From contig ML996692.1 of the NCBI GenBank assembly GCA_010356995.1, positions 1,306,205-1,370,204 on the forward strand: a DNA stretch of 64,000 bases. Direction: 5' to 3'. The translations under genes and the position numbers were made by a program. Below the pieces are notes generated by a model, which saw nothing but the letters and a program-made list of their open reading frames with translations, searched no databases and was not told the origin of the DNA. This DNA comes from Trichodelitschia bisporula (lineage: Eukaryota; Ascomycota; Dothideomycetes; Phaeotrichales; Phaeotrichaceae). Numbering within the stretch: the stretch's first letter is position 1; each line of letters begins with the position of its first letter. Of the stretch, positions 47,223-58,088 are shown one piece after another.

Positions 47223-48254
47223 CACAAAGTCGCATGCTCGAGACTCGGTGGCCGCATTCTTTTTGTCACCTTTTCCTACTATCCGAAAGAGGCAGGAGCA
47301 GTGACCAATTTTTGACAGCTGTTTGGGTTCGATCTCGGAATCCTCTTTCTCTCATGACGTCTCTCCCCTCCTATCGTCACATCACCGATTCCAAGTACGC
47401 CATCCGCCCGTCCTCGCCGAGAAGAGCTGGTACCTGCCGACAGAGCTGATCTACTGTCAGCTTCTGTCTCCACTTCCCTTGCGGCTGAACTCCCCAGATG
47501 GACCCTGCAGCACGAGAAAGACGAAAAGGCCTTCAATTGCAGCAATTCCCATCACGCCAGGAAATATGCACTTTAAGGCCCCAAAAACCCCGATCTGGAA
47601 TATTCGGCACACAGGAGCTTTCCGCGTGCTGACAAGATTGCACTACAGTCTGACGGGCATTTTTTCGTGCCCCGCTTAATCTTATGTGCAAGCCAGAGCA
47701 GAGCTGATGGGCGGACCTACGTGGCATTCAGGGTACAGATGATTGCAGTTCGCTTTGCAGAGCTGCCGTGAGGGGCAAGCTGAAAGGCTGACGCGAGCAG
47801 AGGGCTTTCCTATTGGAAGCAGATTGAGGGCCGATTTTGATACAGTTGGCGGGGATTGATTCGAGTACGACTGGTCAGTCTTGCCGGAGAGGAAGGACTG
47901 TAGGTCGTCCGTGAGGTTCGGTATTCGTATGCCTCTCCCTCTCTCTCCTTGGATAAGTGATGCAAGCTCAAGTCACTGATTCACATCCCAGAGCCCAAGA
48001 TCAGGATAAACGAGCGGACTATATTGAATATGAACCAGCTAAAACGAATGTGGCCAGGACACAGCAGGCGTCAATTCCCTGCATGTCTAGCAAGAATCGA
48101 ACAAAACCATTAAAAATACCCGCTTCGCGGAGCTGCCCGCAAAAAAATCCATGCAATGTAGAAAAAAAATCACAAAAATGCTGAACGCCACCCAATGCAG
48201 CAAGACCATGACGACCGTCGCAACACCCTCGTGTCTCCCCTCCCTGGGAGCTTT

Positions 48255-49530
48255 TTAGTTGACCTCGATCAAAGCCGGCGCGAACAGCGTCGCCTTGCTC
48301 ACGTCCACCGCGCTCGTGAAGCCAGTCCCCACCGTCACCGCCGCGATCGTCAACCCGTTCATGAGGAACTCGTTGAAGGGGAAGAGCGCGTCGAAGGTGA
48401 TGACCGTGCCGGAGACACGGACGTTGGTCAAAGGCTCGGCGACCGGCACGTTCTGCTGGTTGATGTATTGCAGGGTCAGCTGGCTCCAGTCGTAGTGCGA
48501 GAAGTCAGTCGTGGACCCGAGCTTCGCCCAGTTCGACCCCTTGAAGTTGAGCAGCGTGGCGGGGTTCAGGGTCTTGACGTCGAAGCTGAAGGTCAGGGTC
48601 TGGTCCATGGGCTTGACGGTGGGAGTGACGAGCTTCAGGACGCCGAAGATGGAGAGCGGGATCTCGTTCTCGTTCGGGCAGGTACCAGGGATGACGAAGC
48701 CCTGCAGCGCGGAGAAGGCGAAGTCGCGCGTGGATGTGGTGAGGAAGGGCAGCGCATTGGGAATCAGGTTCTTGTTCTGCAGGATGCGGTAGAAGCCGTC
48801 TTGCTCGCCTTCCTGGCCGACGACGGAGGCGACGCCTGTGGTGAGCGCGGCATCACCGTTGGCAGCGAAGATTTCGATGACGTTTTGCAGGGTGCCCAGG
48901 ACGACGTCTGTGAAGGTCGCGGCGAGGGCGATGGCGTCTTCGAAGTTGGTGGTTGGGAAGGTGTAGTGGCACGGCTGGATGGGGTCTTTGTTGAAGTGCT
49001 TCAGGGCGCCGTTGGCGTTGAGGAGGTGGAGTTCTTCTTGCTGTGGGGTGTCAGTTGAGGCTCATTGTCAAAGAACTGGAAGGGAAGGTACGTACAGCGA
49101 GCGCCGCGGTCAGGGTCTCAATGACCAGAGTCCGGTATCCCGGGTCCGGGATATCGAAGCCAGGGACATGGTTCGTGATATTGAAGATGAGGTCCGCGAA
49201 GAAGGCCGCCTCGAACAACTCATTGAACGCAATAAGCTGCAGGTTTATAATCCCCTCATTGGAGATCGTCGGGGGCGGCGCGCCGTTCGGCAGCGACCCG
49301 TGGGCCTGGATCTCAATGACTTCGATCTGCTGAGGACTGGGGTTGGGGAAGCCGTCGGACAGCGGGAAGATCTCGCCGTTGTTGGTGCTCTTGGGTGTCG
49401 GGGCACTGAGCGTCGCGCTCTGGATGTTGTCCGAGATGATCGGGGGCTGGTTGACGGGTGCTTGGGCGGGAGCAGCGGAGGCGAGGGACACGAGGGCAGC
49501 GAGGCCGGCGGTGGCGATTATAGAGCGCAT
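48255..49530 (-). CDS. Secreted ferritin-like protein (LsdA/Rds1 type)
   Basis: Exons 49530-49096 and 49040-48255 (55-bp intron, GTACGT..CACAG) encode 406 residues. There is a clear signal peptide (MRSIIATAGLAALVSLASA, then APAQ). The central part matches the ferritin-like fold of fungal LsdA (late sexual development) and yeast Rds1 proteins: NEGIINLQLIAFNELFEAAFF, YRTLVIETLTAALA and NANGALKHFNKDPIQPCHYTFPTTNFEDAI. The second half, including ASVVGQEGEQDGFYRILQN and a C-terminal beta-rich segment, also fits that family. Expression in Aspergillus is tied to sexual development or stress. Metal binding is uncertain, because the ferritin ligands are not all obvious here. Confidence 0.85.
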
Positions 49531-51149
49531 TGTAGTCTTGCTGGTCTGGATGATGCTTTGCTAAACGAGGGCGAAAGACTGAATAGACAAAGGAAATATA
49601 GGAAAATAGGAAAGATGAGGAAAGATGGAGCTTGGTTTTGTTGGTTTAGTGCTGGTTGGTGTGAGAAGGATATCCAACAGAGGGAACACATGGCGCTTTA
49701 TACCACGTCCTGCGCATCGTACACCACCACGCACGGCAACTGCTGATGCCGCCGTCCATCTATTCTTGCAATGCGGAGTACTCATCCTCCACCATGCCGT
49801 ACCAGGCGGTGGCCGCTCCGCCCGTCAGCCGGCACGCATCACCACCACACCACATCCCCCACCAACACATCGAGAAAAAAAAATGCCACCAAATCAACCC
49901 CCTTTCGGAAACCACGCCCGGGCTGAGCTCAGCCCCACGGCGCCCATCTACCCGTCAGCAATCCTCCAAAACTGGAGGACGGCGATTGGTCCGCCCTGCT
50001 GCCTGATGCACTCTGGGAGTTTGCTGCGCCAACCATGCTTCGCCGGGTAAGCTTTGGCCGCAAATTAAGCTCACCAAGCCTGCGCCCAAGCCTGCGCCTC
50101 CCCGGCGTTGGCGAAAACTTGGGGACGGGATGGCGGGGGGCCTGGCTTGGGCATGAGCCCTAGTTCAACTTCATGGATGAGCATGCTGGCGATGCGGGTG
50201 GTGGGAATTAAGCTGACATGTCCTGTACATCTCGTGGGCGAAGAGCTCAACATGCGGGGGTTTTGCGCGGTGCCGTGTGCTGACTGTGCATTTCAGCTAA
50301 GTGCTGTGCTGTGGGAGATGCGGGGTCTCGTCCTACGTCGCCTGCGTGCGTGATGCGTGGTTGCTGCCGGGGGCCTGGGACGCGGTGCTGGCATGGAAAC
50401 GGACGCCCAGTCGGAAAGCTTACTTCTTGTGACGGGAAACGGAATGTTTAGCAATGCTACTATAAGGCTTGTTTGAGATTCCCGTTGCAGAAAACGTGGG
50501 GATACGAGGCCAGGAAGCAAAGGACGTTCGGAGCACGATCTACGGGCCACTTCAAAAGTTTTGCGGTCTCCACGTCCCCTTTGATGCCCAGACGACGTTC
50601 GATGCCCAGACGACGGGACAATGATTCTTGCATAACCTTCGGGTCCGTCCACAGACCAAATTCGGGAATATATCTGTACATGCGGAAGCTTCGGCCAATC
50701 CCGCGTGTCTCATACCACGAAAAGGAAGGCAATCGGAGCGTTGAAAGCCGTTGCTGTAGCCAAGTTCGCGACATATCTAAAAAGATCTCCGATTACCAAT
50801 TGTCTCGCACAGATATTTACGTGTCCGTCCTCCCAGTACACCACAACACCGGATGCCGTCGTGACCTCTGGCTAGGATATCCGTGCCGGCCTCACATTTG
50901 CGGCGTTCGCTGCTTACCCTCGGTGACATGATGTCCAAGCTGCTCCTCACTCACCCACAAAGCCCGATAAACAAGATGGTCCCCCCCGTCATCAGCCATG
51001 CCCGCCCTGCCCGCTCACATCCCTCTCTCCCCTGCGCCTCCGTCAGCAAAACTTCAGCCTCGATACTTGTGCGGAACTCCGACGATGGCAGTGAGGGAGT
51101 TGGTGGGCGGAGGCTGCCACTACGTAGCAGGGCAAAAAAGGATGCTGTA

Positions 51150-51241
51150 TGACCGCGGCAGGTCTCGAACCTGCAATCTCCTGATCACAACCCCGGGGAG
51201 GGAAATCGTAGTCAGACGCCTTACCATTAGGCCACGCGGCC
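51150..51241 (-). tRNA. tRNA-Arg (ACG) with intron
   Basis: Read on the minus strand, the acceptor ggccgcg pairs with cgcggtc (one G-U), with discriminator A. The anticodon arm is tctga-ctACGaa-tcagg, with a 20-nt intron directly after the base 3' of the anticodon (about 51186-51205). The T arm is gcagg-ttcgaga-cctgc. ACG (inosine-modified) reads CGU/CGC/CGA arginine codons. The intron position is the canonical 37/38 site cut by the tRNA splicing endonuclease, and the intron contains a self-complementary CCCCGGGG. Confidence 0.9.
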
Positions 51242-51699
51242 GGTTTGATGGGGGATGGCCGATTGTAATCAGTACACGTTGTGAGTGCAATGGGCCTTGG
51301 GGGGAGGATGCGGACGGGAGGAGATTGGCGACGAGGGAGAGGTCAGCGGGCGGAAGCCTAACTTGGGTACTGGTCGGGCTTCTTGATATAAAGTGTTGGC
51401 TGATGGAGCACTATTCTTAGGAGTGTGCGAGGCGGACCGGTGAGCACTCGGTGGAATCGTCGCCTGTTTAACAGCGCGGAGGTGGAGCTAGTCTCTGAAC
51501 GCAGTGAAAAGTGATTACGGTCGAGCTGCTCAATGAGCGGAGGCGTCCATCAGCAAGCGGCTCAGGCATATACTCTTGTCACACGGGTACCGGCCCTCGG
51601 AGCGACAACTCACGTCCGAATCGCTGGATCGACATGATGCTTGTGCCCGTAAAGGGTGCGCAGGGAGCAGAATACTTCAGGTACCTCATCAACCTCCTT

Positions 51700-51980
51700 G
51701 TTACTTCCTGGCGTAGGATCCAACCCACGCCTGCTGGCCTTCCGGGTGTAGCGGGAGTACCTGATCATCTCAGGCTGTCATGAGTTGACAACACGATGGG
51801 GGCTTGGGGTGAATGGTGGCTGGTGGTCGAACCTGGATAGGTAGATAAAGGTGAAAGAGAGTGGTACAGTGATGTTATTGCGGCAAGGAGGAGCAGAATA
51901 CGATAGGGATTTTGCGTCGTGAAGCAGTGTGCCTAAATTAGAACCGCTATCAGCATTAAGCTAACGTTGCTGAAGTGATC
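51700..51980. repeat. Diverged repeat segment A
   Basis: Two parts match the neighbouring segment in the same order and orientation. One, around cttcctggcgtaggatcc and ending near gagttgac (about 51708-51790), matches 52308-52402. The other (about 51931-51975, agaaccgctat to gaagtgatctc) matches 52417-52461. About 130 bases between the two parts are absent from segment B. The element is unclassified and old. Confidence 0.5.
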
Positions 51981-51989
51981 TCCCCCATG

Positions 51990-52461
51990 CCACCTTTGAC
52001 GCTGATCCTCCTATGCTCTTTCCTCCCATCATACGCCCATTACATCATGCCCCCTCTTCAGACAAGTATCCTCCTTCCAGGCATAACAACGTTCCTGCCT
52101 CACGTCCACATCAGGTGCCGTCAAAGGCAGATGTAACCAGTAACAGTGGATAGAAGGCAACCGGACTGCCGAAGCCTCGAGCGCGGCAAGAGTGACAGGA
52201 GAATTTATGTTCGACAGAATATCGTGAAGGGCTATGATATAGGTACACCCAACGTACCAAAGTACATTCGCCGATATCGCGAAGACGTCCCGATCGCGCC
52301 CCCAGGATACATCCTTCCTGGCGTGAGATCCAGCCCATGCCCGCCAACCCCGTAGGGTACACCCGGAGCCCCTGATTATCGCAGTCAGTCGTGGGTTGAC
52401 GGCCCTACTACGTAGAACCCATATTAGCATCAAGTCAACTTCACGGAAGTGAGCTCACCTA
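51990..52461 (-). repeat. Dispersed repeat, copy 3 (segment B)
   Basis: Read on the minus strand, the part at 51990-52135 matches the copies at 10.3 kb and 3.0 kb (gatgtggacgtg, gaacgttgttatgcc, gcatgatgtaat, gagcataggaggat). The part at 52300-52461 matches segment A. Adjacent related segments suggest a nested or tandem old repeat, perhaps LTR-derived. No coding part was recognised. Confidence 0.5.
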
Positions 52462-52708
52462 CATCCCGACCTCCACTCCGACCTCAAAAGCCATATCACA
52501 TCACTGCATCGCAACACCATCACACAAAGCCATAAGAAAACGGATATTACACTTATGCATGCTACTTTTGCCCAACTAAACCCCCCACAGTAAAGCAATT
52601 CAACACGCTACTTAAAACAAACCCTATGCACAATGCCGCAAACATCCCAAACTGCCCCCGCCTCCCCCCCCCACCCCACTCCCTTCCCTCCCCTCAATTA
52701 CCCTCACA

Positions 52709-55700
52709 TCACATATTCGCCAACTCAACATCAATCCCCTCATCCAGCACCCTCCTCTTCTCCCCCACAAGTTGCGTCTGCAACCTCCCCTCCGCCAACG
52801 CCTTAAGCTGCTTCTTCGTCACCGTATCCAAATCCACCTCCTTCAAACACTCCCTAATCGCAGTAATAATCTCCGCATCGCTCGGCCCACTCCGCGGTCC
52901 CTCCATGAAGTTAACCTGGCTGACAGGACGACTGAGCCGGGGGCTCCCGCGCTGCATGACGCTGAGCCTGGAGGCGTTGGGGTGCAGCATAGCCTGGCTC
53001 GCCCGCGGCGTCAGACCCAGTGTGCCCGGCGAGGGCGACCGGTTGGGCGCATAGCCGGCACCGGCACCGAGGCCATCGTGCGACGCACCGCCGAGGGACA
53101 TCATGCGCTCGTGCCCCGCGTTCAGGCTGAGCGCAGAATACGTACTCTGTCGCGGAAGATTGTACGCGTTCTGCACGGGCCCATGCCCAGGGAAGCCAGT
53201 CAAGATCGTCGACGCCGGTTTAACAGACGAGTACACGCTCTGCATCTCATCCATCTCATACGCCCCGCCGTCGTAGCTCCCCCCCATCATCCCCGCGACC
53301 TTCTCGCCCGGCTCGCCGCGGCGCCCGGGAAGGGCGTTAAGCGTAGCGTAATCGTCCCAGCGCTGCAGCGGGATGGAGCGCGGATCGAAGCCCTCGTCTG
53401 CAACGGCGACGATTTGCTTGTCCCCCTTCTCGCCAATGACGATACGTGTATTCCCCCACGAGAAATCGTCTTGTTTCCAGAAGGAGTAGAGGGGGAGGAC
53501 GAAGGAGTAGATCGGATACGCGAGAATGTAGATTATCATCCAGCCGATGTGCTGCCACTGGCGCTTGATGATGAAAATCACGGCCTGGAGGCCGTAGACC
53601 GCGGCGAGGAGGATGATGGATATCATGGGGAATTGCCCCGAGTGGGTGCCGACTTTGTAGAGCAGGTAGGCGAGGTAGGCGCATGTGGCGGGCAGGATGA
53701 GCGTGCCGAAGAGGTCGATGAAGACGACGAAGCGCATGCTGAAGCAGCAGAAGCCGCACATGTCCTTGAGGAAGACGAGTTCGGCGAGGTTGTGGATGGT
53801 GGAGTTGATCCAGCGACGACGCTGGGAGAGAAGGACGCTCCATGTCTCGGGCGCGGCGGTGTGGGCGAGCGCGTCGGGCACGAATTTGTAGGACATGTGG
53901 GGGAAGTGCTTTGTCATGAGCGTTGTCAGGTAACGATCTTCACCGAGCGAGAGCAGGTTCTTCTTGTGCAGGGTATCCACATTCCCGTCGCTGTACTCCT
54001 CAATGACCTGGTCCGAAATAAGCAGCGGTTTGTGCTTATCCTCAGTGCGCAGGCGGTACATGCAGAAACTAGACCGTCAGCCTTGTCACATACGAAATGG
54101 CGAATCCAGTTCACTTACCAGCCGGGCAAACACGTGACGCTCCCAAATAAACTCTCAAACGCCTTCGCCAAGTGATGCGAGATGTAGTACTCGTACACCT
54201 GGATCATGGTCCACCAGCTGTGTTCCTCATTCTCCAAGCTCGTCTCACCGCAGATGCCCGCAATCTTCGAGTCATTGGCACACGCCGCAACCAGCCGATT
54301 GAGCGAATCCTCGCGCACCATGGTATCAGCGTCGACCATGAGCAGGTACTCGTACAGCTCAGGATCCACACCAATAACGTTGTTGATCTGATGGAACATC
54401 TCCAGCTCAAGCGGCGACATCGGCGAGCGGTGATGCACGCGGTTCAGGAAGCTCATAAGCAGAATCTGCGAGTCGCGCTTGCCGCGATTACCAGGCTTCG
54501 ACTTGCTCTGCTCCGACTCCTTCCCGACCTTGACAACAACCAGGTACGGGACGACGTTTCCTTCATACTCGTAAAGACCGGAGTACACCTTGCCGTAGTT
54601 GAGCTGCTCCGCTCCCTGCCCGACGGACTTGAACGGCAGCGCAGCGGGATCGACCTTGGGGTCCACGCCGAGGATATCGAGGACGATCTTGGGTGTTGGG
54701 CGGTCGTTGCCACCGCCCACAATCATGCCGTCGCAGATGACGCAGATGAGCTTGCGCTTGTTGTCGTAGTTCAGCGCCGTTAGCGAATCGAGACCCTTGC
54801 GGATTTGCTCCTCGCCCTCCGTGTACGCCGGCACCTGGCAGATGACGAACTTGTCCTGCTGAGCTGGACGGCGCTTCGACCCAAGCTGCAGTGCCGCCAG
54901 GAACTTGGTCAGGATGACGGCACAGAGGACAATGGTGAAGGCCAGCAGAATGTACGGCTGCACCTGGCACTTCGGCGTCAGGCGAAAGTCGACCTTGCCG
55001 ATGTAGAAGTAGTTGTCAAGGCACTGCAGCGCGCTGTCCTGCGTCGTCGCGTTCAGCTTGTCATTCCACTGGCTCTGGAGGTCGGCGCCGGGGTTCGACA
55101 TGATAAGCTGCTCGACGTCTTCGGGGAAGAACTTGTACAGCGGGTTCTGCTTCTGCACCTGGGTCTGCGTGTAAAAGTAGTCGGTCAAATCGTACACGCT
55201 CTGGCCGAGGCGGAACCACATGCGGTTATCGTTCTCGCCCTGATCCCTGATGGTCTTCGGATCCCAGACGAGGTCGCCCTTGTAGAACGTCTTCATCTTG
55301 GGCAGGAAATCTTCCGTGTACCAGCGGATGTTATGGAGCTTCGTCTTCGGGTTCGTCTGGAAGGTCGGACCGGTCGTGTGGATGGCGGTCTGGGCGGTAA
55401 CGGTGTTGTTGGCCGACAGAATAACGAAGTCGCTCGTGACCAGCTTCGGACAGGCGAGCGTCAGCGGCGGCCTGATCAGCTCATCGACGTTCGTGCCCGC
55501 AAACTCCATCATCGTCGTGGCGTCGGTCGTGATGTCCGTGTCGCTGTGCTGCAGCTTGTAGAACTTGGTCAGATCGTAGACCTTGCCGTGATGGCTGACC
55601 CAGTAATCTTTAGAGCCTTGATGGAACGATACTTCCTTTGCATCCCATGCTTTGTTAAGGTTCGGGCAGAGGAGCAAGCCAAACTCGACGATATAGAAGA

Positions 55701-58088
55701 CGACAATGGCGTTGAGAAGGAAAATCATGAAGATAAGCACCACCTTCTCGCGCCATGCCATGCGCACGTCCGGCCGCTTCATGCGACCGACATACCGAAG
55801 GAATGGCGACGGGATCCAGAAAGTCAGGAACCAGACTAACGCCACCCACATCTTGCGCTTCTTGGACGTTTTCTCCTCGATCATAACGCGGCCCTCGCCG
55901 TTCTCGACATCCCCGTCGTATGTGATCTCGCCCTTGTAAGCGTCGCCCTTGCGGCCGAGGCCATAGTCACCGCCGCTAACCACGGTGCGCTGAGCCGTCG
56001 GCGCCATGGAGTGCCCGCCGAGTTGGCTCTTCACGCCGAGCGTCTGCATGCTCTGGTGGCGCGTGAGCAGGTTATCTTTGCTGCCATGAACGCTCATGGC
56101 GTCGCCGAACTGCGGTGCAAAAAAGTTGCTGCCCAGGCCTGGGCTCTGCACAGCGTATGCACCATCCATCGGGCCGCGCCCAACGGTACTATCCGGCGTC
56201 AAGTCCTGGATGGGCCCGGCAACATCGAGCATAGTCTCGGCCTCCCACCAGACGGCCTCACGCACCCACACGCGCTCACGGCCGACAACGACCTCGCCGT
56301 TGCTCCAGCCGCGCTCAATGACCCAGCTCTCAACCCCGTCACGGCCGTCCTTGCACCCGAGGCGCGAGTAGCGGGTCGCAAACTCGTCGAAGTCAAAGTC
56401 GGAAGTGAAGTCGAGGGCCCGGTTACGCCGGTTCGCCCACTCCGGGAGGCGCCAGGAGCGCAGCTGGCGCGAGACGGCCGCTGCGGACCAGTGGTTGCTC
56501 GCGTTGGACAGCTCTGCCGGGGCGTCGTCCGTTGGGTGGAGGCACAGCTGGAACCAGACGCGGCTGCTGCTGAGGGTGTTCGCGAGGTCAAAGCGGCCGG
56601 CAGATCCCAGCATGATGCCCTCGCCTTGCACAGGGTGGAGCACCTCGCGCAGATAGCTGTCGGGATCGCACTCTTGGGCGACCTTTTCCAGCACGCCTTC
56701 ACGGCGGTCGCGCTGTTGCTCCTGCTCACGACCGGCGGCGCCGCCCATAATCCCGAGATCAGGCTCGCAGGCCGACACAGCGCTCTGCATCTCCTTGAGG
56801 ATTGACGAGCCTGCAGGCACCACCGGGACGCCGTCTTCCTTCATCTCAGCATTGATGCCCTCCGAGTCGTCGAAAACGGTGCGGAGCGCTACAGCCTTGC
56901 CGAGCTCCTGCCCGGGGATATTGACCACCGTAATGCACACAGTGTCGCCGTCGTCCTCGTCAGCAAACGGAGTGTTGGCGTCAGGGTCGGTAAGGGCCCT
57001 GGAGGCGCGGATTTCCTGCCGCATGGTGTCATTGGCGCGGGAGATGACCCAGTCGACCAATGCCTCGTAGATGCCACCGATGAGGATCTCACGCTCGATG
57101 GTGTCGCACTTGGCGCGGAGCACCATTTGGTCAATGTCCAGCAGTACGGCGGCATCCTCACAGACCTGGTCCAGAATCTCGGCGTCGACGAGGTAGTCGA
57201 GCGTCTCGCCAAGCTTGAGCAGTCCCGCGAGCGCAGAAATCAGGTTCCGCAGCGCGGTTCCCTTGATGCCAATGGTTCGCAGGTTGGTCCTGAAGTCTTC
57301 TGCCGCCGCCGCGTCGTCGGCGGTAGGTACGTAGCCGGGCGGGGAAAAGGTGCCAGACTTGCGCAGCAGCGCGTACGCCGAGAACGGCTTCAGATCGAGA
57401 AACTCGCGCTCGGCCTGGGATGCCGAGCCGGCGCTCAGATAGTAGAAGACGTCGAACGCCCGGTGTCCTGGCTCCGAAGGGACATGCAAAAGACCCTGCG
57501 TGGTATCGATGCCGGACTTGGAAAGCGCCAGCTCCGCACCGTTGATCTCCCCATTCAGATTAAGAGTAAAGGTGGCCGCGAGGGACGAGTAGCGCGCAAA
57601 AGACGGATTTGAAGGCGTAACGCAGTGGGTAAAGGCGCGAATGACTTCGAGGGCTGAGTAGAAGGAATTGGGTGCCTGTATCGGCAAGCAGGAAACGAAC
57701 GGTGCCATCATGCACGGCGTAGAGTCGTGAAGCGACCTGTTCGTCAGTGCTGCTCGTAACAGTTTCGGGTAATACGAAAGAAGACCTACCCAAGAACGAT
57801 GCATCCGTCTTCAGCGCGACGACGTGCGTGTTCCCACGCTCGCCGTGCCAGTTCGAGGTCAGCGGTACCGCCGATGCGTCCATCGGGCCCAACCGTGGCC
57901 GCAGTGAGCCATGTGTTGACTACGAGACTTGTGCTCGACTCGAGGGTGTGAGGGCGGGCCGCCTGGTACGATGTGTGGAGGGCATTGAGCAGCGTCTGGG
58001 TCGACACCTGGGCAGACTGTCCGTTTCCTGGACGCGGTCCGCTGGTGGACATGCTCGAGAAGGTCGAGAGGCGGTTGTTGTAGGCCAT
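52709..58088 (-). CDS. csmB: Chitin synthase with myosin-like head, class VII (CsmB type)
   Basis: Exons 58088-57790, 57736-54119 and 54068-52709 (introns 53 and 50 bp) encode 1758 residues. The enzyme polymerises UDP-GlcNAc into chitin at growing tips. The N-terminal ~650 residues are a shortened myosin-like region with no P-loop (no GESGxGKT), as is usual for class VII (called class VI in some Aspergillus papers). Membrane helices near 55850-55660 precede two cytochrome-b5-like segments ([15 protein letters not shown] and VYDLTDYFY). The catalytic domain has [23 protein letters not shown] across the second junction, [11 protein letters not shown] and QRRRWINST. Further helices and a DEK-C domain ([28 protein letters not shown]) close the protein. 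It is divergent from the class V gene. Confidence 0.95.

Larger units (their letters stand above)
46868..48254. other. Intergenic with tRNA-iMet
   Basis: This lies between LAT1 (+) and the LsdA-like gene (-) and contains the initiator tRNA gene (47141-47212). The rest shows no coding or repeat signal; the last 250 bases are AT-richer. Confidence 0.55.
49531..52708. other. Long intergenic region with tRNA-Arg and repeats
   Basis: This 3.2-kb gap contains tRNA-Arg (51150-51241) and two related repeat segments (51700-51980 and 51990-52460). There are short direct duplications, for example gatgcccagacgac at about 50584-50614 and cctgcgcc at 50080-50100. No protein gene was recognised. Confidence 0.55.

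Noticed and set aside
54119-57736. Missing P-loop in the class VII chitin synthase head taken as decay
   Set aside because: Class VII (CsmB) enzymes normally lack the ATP-binding loop, and the reading frame is intact throughout.
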